Shown piece after piece: positions 1-8,544 of a stretch of 64,000 nt of DNA. The notes beneath the pieces were generated by a model. The model worked only from the letters and a program-made list of their open reading frames with translations, searched no databases and was not told where the DNA came from. Made by a program: the position numbers and the translations under genes. Numbering within the stretch: position 1 is the stretch's first letter; every line of letters starts with the position of its first letter. This stretch comes from Hyphomicrobiales bacterium (lineage in GTDB: Bacteria > Pseudomonadota > Alphaproteobacteria > Rhizobiales > Rhizobiaceae), in contig UCKU01000027.1 of assembly GCA_900473185.1 (NCBI GenBank), positions 99,237 through 163,236 on the forward strand, in the 5' to 3' direction.

Positions 1-748
1 TCATGGCGGCATGATAATGCGCGTAAACGCCAGCCCATTCGAGAGTCAGCTGATCATTGGCGTCGAGCTTGCGGCGGCCGGCCTTGTAGCGGCAGAGCAG
101 TGCATCCGCACCGGAGCCGATGATGAACTCGTTGGCCGGATAGTCGCCGCCGCCGGAGAAGATCGCGCCCTGCATGGCGGCGAGGATATCGGCCTCATCG
201 GCGTCAGGCTTGGTCAGGCGGATCGCTGCATCCAGCGCATCGTCTGCCAGCACGGCGGCATGCTCGACATAGGCGACCTCGGTCGGGCTCTTGATGAGGC
301 GCAGGCGGCTGACGAGGTAGGAGGCATCGCTGATCTGGCCGAAGGTGGTCAGCTGCGCGTCAAGCAGCCGGGCGACATGGCCGGTCATGCCATGCGTGTC
401 GTATTCGACGCCGATGCGGGCGCCGAGCAGATCCATTTCGACCAGCAGGTTCTTGAGGTCCATCGTCGGATCGGCATTGACGCGGTCGACCCAGACATGG
501 ATGTCGTCGATAACGGAGGTGTGCCGGGCCTGACGCAGGTCGGCCGAGCGGGTGAGGAGCGTCATTGTGCCGTCAGCCTTGACGACCAGCGTCTGGAAGA
601 AGCAGTAGCCGAACGTGTCGTAGCCGGTCAGCCAGTACATGCTCTCCTGCGCGAACAGCAGCAGGGCATCGAGCTTTTCTTCCTTCATCTTGTCCGTCAG
701 GCGGGCAAGCCGGCTTGCGAATTCAGCCCGTTCGAAATGAAGTGCCAT
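1..748 (-). CDS. M24 family metallopeptidase (Xaa-Pro peptidase type), partial
   Basis: About 249 codons are visible and the 3' end lies beyond the left edge. The protein begins MALHFERAEF and has a creatinase-type N-terminal domain (residues about 10-140, including ALLLFAQESMYWLTGYD). The linker SRLRLIKSPTEVAYVEHA follows, then the start of the pita-bread catalytic fold (EFIIGSGADALLCRYK). These are hallmarks of Xaa-Pro dipeptidase/aminopeptidase P relatives, which remove residues N-terminal to proline. The metal ligands would lie outside the window, so activity cannot be judged. The start codon is 5 bases past the pgeF stop and a GGGAG lies upstream, so it is probably the last gene of the lgt - midA - pgeF operon. 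Confidence 0.88.
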   Translation of the reverse strand, partial: MALHFERAEFASRLARLTDKMKEEKLDALLLFAQESMYWLTGYDTFGYCFFQTLVVKADGTMTLLTRSADLRQARHTSVIDDIHVWVDRVNADPTMDLKNLLVEMDLLGARIGVEYDTHGMTGHVARLLDAQLTTFGQISDASYLVSRLRLIKSPTEVAYVEHAAVLADDALDAAIRLTKPDADEADILAAMQGAIFSGGGDYPANEFIIGSGADALLCRYKAGRRKLDANDQLTLEWAGVYAHYHAAM

Positions 749-753
749 GCTGC

Positions 754-1587
754 TTACATCTCCCTGATGCTGATCGCCGAAATCTGGCGGCCGTAATCCG
801 GCTCCTTTTTATGTGTGGTTCGCCGATAGGAAAAAAAGCGCTCGCTATCGGGATAAGTGCAGAGACCGAGGCTTTCGGCACGCACGCCCGCGCTTTTCAG
901 CCGATCGACGGTCAGTCCCGGCAGGTCGAACATGGCGTGACCCGCTGTCGGGGAGGGGATGAAGTAGCGCTCATAGGCCGGATCATAGGCGAGGAAGCGC
1001 TCGACGAATTCCGGACCGACCTCATAGCTTGCCTGGCTGATCGAGGGGCCGAGGCACGCGACGATGTTGTCCTTGTCGGCACCAAGGGCCTCCATGGCAT
1101 CGATGGTGTTTTCAAGCACACCTGTCAGAGCGCCCTTCCAGCCGGCATGGGCGGCGCCGATGACGCGGTTTTCAGGGTCGGCGAACAGGATCGGGCCACA
1201 GTCGGCTGCAAGCACACCAAGCGCGATACCAGGCGTTGCCGTGACCATCGCATCAGCCGGCGGCCGGTCGCCGTCATAGTCCGGTCCGATGGTGACGACG
1301 TCAGGCGAATGGACCTGATGGACGGTTGCCAGTCGCTCGACCGGCAGGTCGAACCAAGCGGCGACGCGTCTGCGGTTCTCCTGCACATTTTCGCGCTCGT
1401 CATGCGAGCCAAGGCCGACATTGAGGCCGCGATATATGCCCTGCGAAACGCCGCCTGCGCGGGTGAAATAGCCGTGGCGGATCGCGCCGCCGGCCGCTTC
1501 GTTCAGCAGCGCGCTTTCGATCGGTGCTGGAGAGGCCGCGTCTGTCATGTGATATTCCGGTTTTTGGAGAGGGATCGACGTCATCAT
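754..1587 (-). CDS. pgeF: Peptidoglycan editing factor PgeF (multicopper-oxidase-like laccase domain, YfiH family)
   Basis: A 277-residue cytosolic protein of the YfiH/PgeF family. The conserved metal or nucleophile positions are present: HQVHSPDV (His90, His93), AADCGPILFAD (Cys130) and GAAHAGWKGAL (His147). The CLGPSIS segment typical of the family follows. Family members are reported to edit mis-incorporated residues in peptidoglycan precursors or to act as purine nucleoside phosphorylases; the exact substrate here is inference. It lies 66 bp downstream of the MidA-like gene and 5 bp ahead of the M24 peptidase. The start is uncertain: ATG at 1587 gives the full length, while an in-frame ATG at 1548 (MTDAASP) has a better placed GGAA. 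Confidence 0.9.
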   Translation of the reverse strand: MMTSIPLQKPEYHMTDAASPAPIESALLNEAAGGAIRHGYFTRAGGVSQGIYRGLNVGLGSHDERENVQENRRRVAAWFDLPVERLATVHQVHSPDVVTIGPDYDGDRPPADAMVTATPGIALGVLAADCGPILFADPENRVIGAAHAGWKGALTGVLENTIDAMEALGADKDNIVACLGPSISQASYEVGPEFVERFLAYDPAYERYFIPSPTAGHAMFDLPGLTVDRLKSAGVRAESLGLCTYPDSERFFSYRRTTHKKEPDYGRQISAISIREM

Positions 1588-1653
1588 GGCCGGATCTCGT
1601 CCGGCGCAGCGGTGCCATTTTGCGGCGGATGTTGGCGAGCGTAAGGCTGGCTG

Positions 1654-2754
1654 TCAATCCACCGGACGGAACGGCATCAGGTCGATCGCCGGATAGGAGA
1701 CAGCGAGCACCTTGAAGAGTTCGCCCATGCGGCCTTCACCTGCCCCGGCGAGCCGGTCGACCGCGCTCTGTATGATCTGCTGGGTGTTCGGCTCGCGGTC
1801 GCGGCCGAGGGCTGCGGCGCGCTCGAGAATACCAAGGCCGGTCAGGAAGTCGCCCTGATGCAGCGCGCCGTTAATGTGCACGCCGGCAGAGGCTGCCGTC
1901 TCCGCCAGCTGCTGGAAATCGACATGACTTGTGAGGTCTGCTTCGCCGGGATGGGCAAGCGGCGGATCGAATTCGTGCATGCGCACGGCCTGGAGCGTAT
2001 CGCCGAAGCCGGTGACGAGATGCCCGTAGTCTATTGAGAGCGCCGTGCCGCTGAAGATCCGCAGCCTTTCGCAGATAGCGCTCATGACCGCCTGGCGGGC
2101 GGGCGAGATCTCGAATAGCGTCCCAGCAGGTACGTTCTGCGCAGGCTCCGGCAGCAGGGCCGAATCGATGCCGGCAACGCCGGCCGCAAACATCAGCTCT
2201 CCATCCGCGTCGAGGCCGACCATACGTTCGCGGAAGCCGGTCGGTGTACGCACGAACTGGCGGATCGGGATCGCGTCGAAGAGTTCGTTGGCGACGATCA
2301 GCGTGAAGCCCGGCGGCACTTCGTCGAAGCCGCCATGCCAGCTGATCTTGCCCTCATAGTCTTCCAGCGTCTGGCCCTGGACATCGCGCAGGCGTTCGCT
2401 GGTTTCGACGAGATGGACCGTCATGTTGTCGAAGAGCGGCGGAGCGATGCGCGAGATCACGCGCAGCATGTCCGCCATCATCGTGCCGCGGCCGGGGCCG
2501 ATTTCGACGAGGCGGACGCCGGCCGGTGTCGAATGACGCTGCCAGGCGTGCACGACAAAGACGCCGATCATTTCGCCGAAGAGCTGGCTGACTTCGGGCG
2601 CGGTGACGAAATCGCCGGAGCGGCCGAAGGGTTCGCGGGTGCGGTAGTAGCCGTGTTCGGGATCGGCCAGGCACAGCGAGAAATAGTCGGTGACGCTGAT
2701 CGGCCCGTTTGCCTGAATGATCGTCTTGATCTTTTCGTTTAAAGCGGTGGTCAT
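1654..2754 (-). CDS. SAM-dependent methyltransferase, MidA/NDUFAF7 family (DUF185)
   Basis: A 366-residue protein with the N-terminal signature of the family (ISVTDYFSLCLADPEHGYY, then GRSGDFVTAPEVSQLFGE) and a SAM-binding motif I at residues 84-91 (EIGPGRGT). Eukaryotic NDUFAF7 dimethylates an arginine of respiratory complex I. Bacterial members are assumed to methylate a protein, but the substrate is not established. The length fits the family. The start at 2754 has GGAA eight bases upstream and is 19 bp from the lgt stop, consistent with co-transcription. The lgt - DUF185 - pgeF order is, as I recall, common in Rhizobiales. Confidence 0.88.
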   Translation of the reverse strand: MTTALNEKIKTIIQANGPISVTDYFSLCLADPEHGYYRTREPFGRSGDFVTAPEVSQLFGEMIGVFVVHAWQRHSTPAGVRLVEIGPGRGTMMADMLRVISRIAPPLFDNMTVHLVETSERLRDVQGQTLEDYEGKISWHGGFDEVPPGFTLIVANELFDAIPIRQFVRTPTGFRERMVGLDADGELMFAAGVAGIDSALLPEPAQNVPAGTLFEISPARQAVMSAICERLRIFSGTALSIDYGHLVTGFGDTLQAVRMHEFDPPLAHPGEADLTSHVDFQQLAETAASAGVHINGALHQGDFLTGLGILERAAALGRDREPNTQQIIQSAVDRLAGAGEGRMGELFKVLAVSYPAIDLMPFRPVD

Positions 2755-2773
2755 AGCAGCAGTTCCGGTAGCT

Positions 2774-3595
2774 TCAGTGCTGCAATGCAGCAGCCTGACG
2801 GCGGGCGCGGAAGGTCGCCCAAAGGCCGAGAAGGATCATCGGGAAGGACAGGACCATGCCCATGGTCAGCCAGTTCGTTCCGAGCAGATAGCCGAGCTGC
2901 GCATCCGGCTCGCGGAAGAATTCCACGAAGATGCGCGAGAGCGCGTAGCCGCAGACGAAGACGCCGGTGATGAGGCCGGGGCTCTTCAGGGCCTTGGCGC
3001 CGTAGACGAGGGCGGCAAGGACGAGCAGCAGGACGATGCCTTCGAGGCCGGCTTCGTAGAGCTGGCTCGGATGGCGGGCGAAGGGGCCGCCAGTTGGGAA
3101 GACGACTGCCCAGGGCACGTCCGTCAGCCTGCCCCAGAGCTCGCCGTTGATGAAATTGGCGATACGGCCGAAGAACAGGCCGCAGGGCACCACCGTCGCA
3201 ACGATATCGAAGAGGTTCCAGATCGGGATGCGGTTGCGGCGGGCAAAGAGGATCATGGCGATCGTCGTGCCGGTCAGACCGCCGTGGAAGGACATGCCGC
3301 CGTTCCAGATCTGCACGGCGCGGATCGGATTTTCGATGATGGCGCCGAGATCGTAGAAGAGGATGTAGCCGATGCGGCCGCCGAGGACGATGCCGAGGGC
3401 TGCCCAGACAATGAAGTCGTCGAGCTGGGCCCTTGATATGGGCGAGGTATTGTTCGGCCAGAGTGCGTCGTTTGCAGCAATGCGGCGGGCATAGGCCCAG
3501 CCGAGCAGGATGCCGGCAACATAGGCCAGGCCATACCAATGAATCGCCAGCGGGCCGATCGAAAAAGCGATCGGGTCGATATTAGGGAAAGGCAT
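2774..3595 (-). CDS. lgt: Prolipoprotein diacylglyceryl transferase Lgt
   Basis: Inner-membrane enzyme that transfers diacylglycerol from phosphatidylglycerol to the lipobox cysteine of prolipoproteins. The 273-residue product starts MPFPNIDPIAF at 3595. A longer reading frame to 3697 has unrelated leading sequence, so the internal ATG is preferred. Family marks are visible: SFHGG with His104, and the Lgt signature GRIANFINGELWGR at residues 143-156 containing the essential Arg144. There are about seven hydrophobic segments. It is the first gene of the minus-strand operon and is divergent from the UbiK-like gene across a 222-bp gap. Confidence 0.96.
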   Translation of the reverse strand: MPFPNIDPIAFSIGPLAIHWYGLAYVAGILLGWAYARRIAANDALWPNNTSPISRAQLDDFIVWAALGIVLGGRIGYILFYDLGAIIENPIRAVQIWNGGMSFHGGLTGTTIAMILFARRNRIPIWNLFDIVATVVPCGLFFGRIANFINGELWGRLTDVPWAVVFPTGGPFARHPSQLYEAGLEGIVLLLVLAALVYGAKALKSPGLITGVFVCGYALSRIFVEFFREPDAQLGYLLGTNWLTMGMVLSFPMILLGLWATFRARRQAAALQH

Positions 3596-3817
3596 TATAG
3601 CAAGAAGATCAGCAGCTATCGGCAAGGTTTTCCCACCCGTTAAGATGCGCGGAACATGGCGCTGCGATCTTTGGCGGTCAAGTGCCTTGTTCGTCACGGC
3701 CCCGTGCGCAAGGGCTTATCCCGTGTAAAGCGCTTGCATCCTTAACGGCGAAGCCCTACCTCCATTTCAGTGGCCGCAAGGCCTGACATTCACGTCGTGC
3801 GAAGGGAGAAATACGCC

Positions 3818-4078
3818 ATGACGACCGGAACGAACCGCATCATGGATGAATTCGCCAAGCTGATGACTGATGCGGCAGGTGCCGCGCAGGGTGTGCGCAA
3901 GGAGGTCGAGACCGCCTTCAACGCTCATGCCGAGCGCTGGCTGAACAGCATGGATGTCGTCAAGCGCGAGGAATTCGAAGCCGTGCGTGAAATGGCGATC
4001 AAGGCCCGTGACGAAAACGAGGCGCTCGCAGCCCGTATCGCTGCGCTCGAAGCCAAGCTCGCCGCAAAGGGCAAGTGA
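3818..4078 (+). CDS. UbiK/BMFP-type accessory protein (DUF526)
   Basis: An 86-residue, highly charged, mostly helical protein starting MTTGTNRIMDEF. It has an amphipathic N-terminal helix followed by a coiled-coil C-terminus (REEFEAVREMAIKARDENEALAARIAALEAKL). This arrangement is that of the BMFP/UbiK family: a trimeric coiled coil with membrane-fusogenic activity, and in enterobacteria an accessory factor for ubiquinone synthesis. The ATG at 3818 is preferred because GAAGGGAGAA lies just upstream; an in-frame upstream extension to 3770 lacks conserved sequence. The specific role in ubiquinone synthesis here is inferred from the family. Confidence 0.82.
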   Translation: MTTGTNRIMDEFAKLMTDAAGAAQGVRKEVETAFNAHAERWLNSMDVVKREEFEAVREMAIKARDENEALAARIAALEAKLAAKGK

Positions 4079-4479
4079 TATCAGCTTAAAGAAGATGCTG
4101 TATAAGGTGCGGCGTGGCCCATATGTTACATGCCGCATCGTGGATAAAAAAATCGGTTGTGATTTTTCACCTGTGGACACTGCCAAAAAAGCCAATGGGC
4201 AGAGTCTTTTACCTCCCCCGCTGAATTTGATTCCATAAGTGCTTTCCACAGCAGGTCCGGCCAAATTTCCGTGAAGGGGGCTGGCAGGGTGCGAGGGGCA
4301 TTATACACTGATTTTAAATGATGATTCGAAGCGAATTGGTAAGCTCCGGGCAGGTTCACTGCGTTAGTCTGGCAGCGGTTCAGCGATCATCCCCAGTGGT
4401 TGTTTCCGGTATTGCGTGTGTCTCGTTTTGTGTTTTTCACGAAGTTAGGCCGCATTCATTCCGGTCAAGAAGGTGCTGC
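4079..4479. other. Intergenic region, about 400 bp, no gene recognised
   Basis: This stretch separates the UbiK-like and YbjN-like genes. It holds two GATTC sites (CcrM-type GANTC context) near 4230 and 4323, but I see no convincing ORF, RNA gene, terminator or paired promoter hexamers. Confidence 0.5.
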
Positions 4480-4980
4480 ATGAGCCTTATGGAATTGGAA
4501 GTCGAACGCCAGTCGAACCCGGTCGACATGATCGAGTACGTGGCTTCAAACAATGACTGGGCCTTCGAGCGCTCCGGCGAAGACGAGATCGCGATGACGG
4601 TCGAAGGTCGCTGGGCCGACTATCACGTCTCCTTCTCGTGGATGGAGGAATTCGAAGCGCTGCATCTTGGCTGCGCCTTTGACATCAAGGTTCCCGAAAT
4701 CAGGGTCAACGAGGTAGTGAAGCTGCTCTCGGCGATCAACGGCCAGGTGCTGATGGGGCATTTCGACCTGTGGCGGCAGGAAGATGTCGTCATCTTCCGC
4801 CAGTCGCTACTGCTTGCCGGCGGTGCCGAGCCCACCAACCGTCAGGTGGAAGTTCTGCTTTCCAGCGCGCTCGATACCTGCGAAGCTTATTATCAAGCTT
4901 TCCAGTTCGTCGTCTGGTCCGGTATGGAAGCCAACAAGGCGATGGAAGCGGTCCTGTTTGAAACCGTCGGTGAGGCGTAA
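4480..4980 (+). CDS. YbjN domain-containing protein
   Basis: A 166-residue cytosolic protein starting MSLMELEVERQS. The body matches the YbjN/DUF1790 fold, which resembles type III secretion chaperones: WAFERSGEDEIAMTVEG, then DYHVSFSWMEEFEALHLGC and a long C-terminal helical part ending VLFETVGEA. YbjN-like proteins are thought to be stress-related chaperones or regulators; no biochemical role is firmly established. The start at 4480 follows AAGAAGG. The longer frame from 4318 reads through arginine- and cysteine-rich non-conserved sequence and is rejected. proC starts 4 bases after its stop, so the two are almost certainly co-transcribed. Confidence 0.85.
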   Translation: MSLMELEVERQSNPVDMIEYVASNNDWAFERSGEDEIAMTVEGRWADYHVSFSWMEEFEALHLGCAFDIKVPEIRVNEVVKLLSAINGQVLMGHFDLWRQEDVVIFRQSLLLAGGAEPTNRQVEVLLSSALDTCEAYYQAFQFVVWSGMEANKAMEAVLFETVGEA

Positions 4981-4983
4981 AAC

Positions 4984-5811
4984 ATGCCTGCGAATGCCTT
5001 TTCCGCTGCCAATCCGGTCGTTCTCGTCGGTGCCGGCAATATGGGCGGAGCGATGCTCTCCGGCTGGCTGAAGAGCGGCGTTCCGGGCTCTGCCGTGGTC
5101 GTGGTCGATCCCGGCCCATCGTCGGCCATGCTGGCGACCATTGCCGATGCGGGTGCCTCCCATGTCACCGCCGCTCCTGCCAGTCTCAAGGCCGGGGTCC
5201 TGTTCCTTGCCGTGAAGCCGCAGGTGATGGAAGCCGTGCTTCCGGCGGTCAAGAGTGTCGTAGGGCCTCAGACGGTGGTGGTTTCGGTCGCTGCCGGCAA
5301 GACGCTCGCCTTCCTCGAAAAGCATCTCGGCGAGGCGGCCATGGTGCGCGCCATGCCGAACACGCCTGCCATGGTCGGGCGCGGTGTGACCGGCGCCTAT
5401 GCCAATGCGCGTGTCAGCGCCGAGCAGCGCGACGGCGTCAATGCTCTTCTTCGTGTGTCCGGCCCGGTCGAGTGGGTGCCTTCCGAATCCGATATCGATT
5501 CCGTGACGGCGCTGTCGGGCAGCGGGCCTGCTTATGTGTTTTATCTCGTCGAATGTATGGCAGAAGCGGGCCGTAAACTTGGCCTGCGGGCGGACCTTGC
5601 CATGCGTCTTGCGCGGGAAACTGTCGCGGGGGCTGGTGAGCTGCTGCACCAGTCCCCCGACGACGCTGCGCGCCTGCGCCAGAACGTCACCTCGCCGGGC
5701 GGCACGACTGCGGCTGCACTTTCCGTATTGATGGCTGAAGATGGCATGCAGCCGCTGTTCGACGAGGCGCTCGCGGCTGCCCGCAAGCGCGCCGAAGAGC
5801 TCGCCGGCTGA
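4984..5811 (+). CDS. proC: Pyrroline-5-carboxylate reductase ProC
   Basis: Catalyses the last step of proline synthesis, NAD(P)H-dependent reduction of 1-pyrroline-5-carboxylate. The 275-residue product has the N-terminal Rossmann motif VLVGAGNMGGAM (residues 13-24), the family segment FLAVKPQVM, and the C-terminal signature region with SGSGPAYVFYLVE and SPGGTTAAALSVL. Length is typical of the family. It sits directly behind the ybjN-like gene and 11 bp ahead of the damaged csaA-like gene, so these three probably formed one operon. Confidence 0.95.
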   Translation: MPANAFSAANPVVLVGAGNMGGAMLSGWLKSGVPGSAVVVVDPGPSSAMLATIADAGASHVTAAPASLKAGVLFLAVKPQVMEAVLPAVKSVVGPQTVVVSVAAGKTLAFLEKHLGEAAMVRAMPNTPAMVGRGVTGAYANARVSAEQRDGVNALLRVSGPVEWVPSESDIDSVTALSGSGPAYVFYLVECMAEAGRKLGLRADLAMRLARETVAGAGELLHQSPDDAARLRQNVTSPGGTTAAALSVLMAEDGMQPLFDEALAAARKRAEELAG

Positions 5812-5822
5812 GAAAGACTGTT

Positions 5823-6164
5823 ATGGCTGAAGAGATCACTTTTGCTGATTTCGAGCGCGTGGATATCCGTGTCGGGACCATCATCGAGGCAAATCCCTTT
5901 CCGGAAGCACGAAAGCCGGCGATCAAGCTGCTCATCGATTTCGGCTCCGAGATCGGCGTCAAGAAATCTTCGGCGCAGATCGCGGTTCATTATTCGCCGG
6001 AACGGCTCGTCGGGCGACAGGTGCTCGCCGTTGTCAACTTTCCGCCGCGCTAGATTGGCCCGTTCCGCTCGGAAGTGCTGACGCTCGGTTTTGCCGATGA
6101 GAATGGCGATATCGTCCTTGCGGCTGTCGAGCGGCCGGTGCCGAACGGCCAGAAGCTGATGTAG
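5823..6164 (+). pseudogene. tRNA-binding protein CsaA-like, interrupted by an in-frame amber codon
   Basis: The reading frame starts MAEEITFADFERVDIRVG and follows the EMAP/OB-fold tRNA-binding domain (CsaA/YgjH type): KSSAQIAVHYSPERLVGRQ, then VVNFPPR. At 6051-6053 the codon is TAG. After it, the same frame continues for 36 codons with clean family sequence (IGPFRSEVLTLGFADENG ... VPNGQKLM) to a natural stop at 6162-6164. In relatives the family reads FPPxQIG, so a single C-to-T change turned CAG (Gln) into TAG. The truncated 76-residue product lacks the C-terminal part of the OB fold. Alternatives are a sequencing error or readthrough. The near-perfect downstream frame means the lesion is recent. 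Confidence 0.85.
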
Positions 6165-6178
6165 GCCGGCCAGGTCGG

Positions 6179-6241
6179 TCAGCTGCCTTTCACGACTGCA
6201 TAGATAATCTGGTCTTCGCCGAAGCGCATTTCCGGCTGACT
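6179..6241 (-). pseudogene. Possible C-terminal remnant of a methyltransferase gene
   Basis: On the minus strand, 20 codons between two stops read SQPEMRFGEDQIIYAVVKGS. This resembles the end of class I SAM-dependent methyltransferases, where such a basic/aromatic segment closes the beta sheet. Nothing upstream of the TAA at 6242-6244 matches, and the DUF1349 gene begins within 20 bp. The fragment is too short to identify from the sequence alone, so this is a weak call. Confidence 0.25.
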
Positions 6242-6256
6242 TTACGGCAAGCAGGC

Positions 6257-6826
6257 TCAGTGAATGTCGCGCGAGAGCGGGTCGCTCAATGTGAAATCGT
6301 GAAAGACGGCTTCGAAGCCGGCGCGTTGCGGCGAGCAGAAGACGGGGCCGACCAGCGCGGCCTCGAAAGCCGGATCGAACCAGGCGAGGCGGGCCATGCG
6401 CCATTCGTCCATGGTGTCCGTGCTGTATTGGATGAACAGGGCGTCGCCGTTGCGGGTGGCGCGCACCGAGATGGCATCAAAGTCATGGCCGATGCGGAAA
6501 GCCGACCAGTCGGAATTGCCGTTGGTGACCACGGTGCTGAAATGCCTGGCCCCATCGGTATATTCGATGCCGCATTTCACCCAGTGCTTCTCATCAGCAC
6601 GGATCATCAGGCCGGCCTGATCGTAGAGCGCTTCATAATTGCCGGAGAAGGTGACTTCGGCGGTGAAGTCACCCTTACGGCTTTCATGCAGGAAGTGGCC
6701 GTCGTCGCGGTGGAAGCCGTAATAGGTGCCCTGCCAGAAATCGGTCTTTTCGCCGGAGCGGACATGGAGCGCACCGTCACGTTCCTCGAAGAATGGTGGC
6801 GGGTTCAGCCAGCTCATATGTTTCAT
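6257..6826 (-). CDS. DUF1349 domain-containing protein
   Basis: A 189-residue protein with the DUF1349 (concanavalin-like lectin/glucanase fold) pattern: KTDFWQGTYYGFHRDDGHF near the N-terminus, TAEVTFSGNYEALYDQAGLM, then WVKCGIEYTDGARHFSTVV and the C-terminal GPVFCSPQRAGFEAVFHDF. No signal peptide is present, so it is cytosolic. The ligand is unknown. The start at 6826 has GGGAG eight bases upstream, lying in the end of the MBL hydrolase gene. The 2-bp gap indicates one transcript with that hydrolase. Confidence 0.85.
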   Translation of the reverse strand: MKHMSWLNPPPFFEERDGALHVRSGEKTDFWQGTYYGFHRDDGHFLHESRKGDFTAEVTFSGNYEALYDQAGLMIRADEKHWVKCGIEYTDGARHFSTVVTNGNSDWSAFRIGHDFDAISVRATRNGDALFIQYSTDTMDEWRMARLAWFDPAFEAALVGPVFCSPQRAGFEAVFHDFTLSDPLSRDIH

Positions 6827-6828
6827 GT

Positions 6829-7473
6829 TCAGATCTCCCGCAGGAAGGGGTTCTCACGGCGTTCGTCACCGATGCGGCTGCCCGGGCCGTGGCCGCAGAT
6901 GAAGCCGACATCGTCGCCGAGCGGCAGCACCTTGTCCCTGATGGAATCGAGAAGCTGGCGATGATTGCCACCGGGCAGGTCGGTGCGGCCGATCGAGCCG
7001 TTGAAGAGCACATCGCCGAGATGGGCAAATTTCTGGGCGCGGTTGAAATAGATGACGTGGCCCGGCGCATGGCCCGGCGTGTGATAGACCTCGAATTCGT
7101 GAGAGCCGAAGGAGATCTTGTCGCCATCCTTCAGCCAGCGGTCGGGCATGACGTTCTGCAGGCCCTGTATGCCATATTTCTCGGCCTGGGTTTCGATGCG
7201 CTGCAGGAGCGGCAGGTCGTCCTCATGCGGGCCGACGATATCGACCCCCAGCTTTTCCTTGAGTTCCTTGGCGCCGCCTGCGTGGTCCAGATGACCGTGG
7301 GTGAGCCAGATTTCCTTGATCTTGAAGCCGTGCTCTTCGATCACGCCCGAAATGACGGCGACGTCGCCGCCGGGATCGACGACCACGCCTTCCTTCGTAT
7401 CTGGATCGAAGAGAATGGTGCAGTTCTGCTGGAAGGGGGTTACCGGAATGATGCCGGCCTGGAGCATGCCCAT
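6829..7473 (-). CDS. MBL-fold metallo-hydrolase (glyoxalase II-like)
   Basis: A 214-residue metallo-beta-lactamase-fold hydrolase. The dinuclear metal motif is intact: THGHLDHAGG with His59, His61, Asp63 and His64, followed by HTPGHAPGHVIYF, GDVLFNGSIGRTDLPGG and a terminal CGHGPGS. The short length and GRTD segment place it with the YcbL-type glyoxalase II-like hydrolases, which cleave thioesters such as S-lactoylglutathione; the substrate is inferred. It forms a two-gene unit with the DUF1349 gene. The ATG at 7473 and an ATG two codons in are both possible starts. Confidence 0.9.
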   Translation of the reverse strand: MGMLQAGIIPVTPFQQNCTILFDPDTKEGVVVDPGGDVAVISGVIEEHGFKIKEIWLTHGHLDHAGGAKELKEKLGVDIVGPHEDDLPLLQRIETQAEKYGIQGLQNVMPDRWLKDGDKISFGSHEFEVYHTPGHAPGHVIYFNRAQKFAHLGDVLFNGSIGRTDLPGGNHRQLLDSIRDKVLPLGDDVGFICGHGPGSRIGDERRENPFLREI

Positions 7474-7752
7474 GAATGCCTCGCTTCGCGTCTTTCAATT
7501 GCCTGTCTCTATAAGCGTAAACGCGGCCGAAGGCAGCCGGAATTTTCGACCGGCTCACGCGAAAAAGACAGGCTGCAACAGGAATTTATCGGCGTTCGGG
7601 GAGCGGTTCGGCACTGCTTCCAAGTGAATTTTTGAAGCGATTTCAGATGCTTGCTGCAGCCTTCTTTATGCCATTCTTCAGCCATGCCGGCCGCGGCGGA
7701 ACAACCACGCAACCCGTGCGTTCTCAGCCCATCGCAACAAGGAGACCTTAGA

Positions 7753-8370
7753 ATGACCTTGAAGAGAAACCTTCTGCTGGCCGGCGTCTTTCTGGCTGCG
7801 AGTGCCGGCCTTGCTCAGGCCGAGATGGTGGCGACGTCCATCAACGACCTGAACATCCGCTCCGGCCCCGGCCCGCAATATCCCTCCGTTGGCCTTGCCA
7901 CGCGCGGCTCGACCGCCGTTCTCGACGGCTGCATCGAAGGCAGCCGCTGGTGCCGGGTCGATGTAAACGGCGTGCGCGGCTGGGTCTATGCCGAATATCT
8001 GCAGGTCGATCAGGGCGGCTCGCCCGTCATCGTCGAGCAGCATCGCGACGATCTCGGCGTGCCTATGGTGACCTATGAGGCGACCTCCAGCGTCGTGCCG
8101 GCGGAGCCGACGCCCGCACCTGGTGATGAGCTGATCGGTCCGGTTGGCTCGGTCGAGGCGATTACGCCGCCGGAGGAAGTCCGCACCTATATCGACACCA
8201 CGCCGGGGCAGGCCGTGAGGCTTGGCGGTGATGTGGTCGTCGGTGCCGAAGTGCCTGCCGACGTGACATTCGAGAGGATTCCGGATTACCAGTATCGCTA
8301 CGTCCGCATCAACGATCAGCCGGTGCTGGTCGACCCGGGCACGCGCCGCATCGTCTATGTCTATCAATAA
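7753..8370 (+). CDS. Secreted SH3 domain protein with DUF1236
   Basis: A 205-residue exported protein. It has a signal peptide (MTLKRNLLLAGVFLAASAG, cleavage after LAQA), a bacterial SH3-type domain at residues about 25-85 (SINDLNIRSGPGPQYPSVG, then RWCRVDVNGVRGWVYAEYL), a Pro/Glu-rich linker, and a C-terminal DUF1236-like domain (YQYRYVRINDQPVLVDPG). Such proteins are periplasmic and are thought to bind peptidoglycan or envelope partners. The start at 7753 is supported by AAGGAG; the upstream extension to 7651 is non-conserved. A terminator hairpin follows at 8378. Confidence 0.88.
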   Translation: MTLKRNLLLAGVFLAASAGLAQAEMVATSINDLNIRSGPGPQYPSVGLATRGSTAVLDGCIEGSRWCRVDVNGVRGWVYAEYLQVDQGGSPVIVEQHRDDLGVPMVTYEATSSVVPAEPTPAPGDELIGPVGSVEAITPPEEVRTYIDTTPGQAVRLGGDVVVGAEVPADVTFERIPDYQYRYVRINDQPVLVDPGTRRIVYVYQ

Positions 8371-8377
8371 GCTCTTG

Positions 8378-8403
8378 GAAGGGCGGCTACGCTGCCGCCT
8401 TTC
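8378..8403 (+). terminator. Rho-independent terminator after the SH3 protein gene
   Basis: GGCGGC pairs with GCCGCC across the loop TACGCT, with an AAG/TTT extension and a T-rich tail (CTTTCTCC), eight bases after the stop codon. Confidence 0.65.
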
Positions 8404-8544
8404 TCCCCTCCGTGACGGATCCTCAGAGCTCTCGCATGGGTTGTCAGAATCCTCTACTTCTCCTCCTAAATATGATAATATTCTAACATGTCATCAGGTG
8501 ATGGCATGAGTCGGCGATCGGGGAGATCGCCAGAGGAGAAAATC

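Noticed and set aside
11..796. Long plus-strand ORF over the left edge
   Set aside because: The opposite strand encodes a clear M24 peptidase; this frame is an antisense shadow typical of GC-rich DNA.
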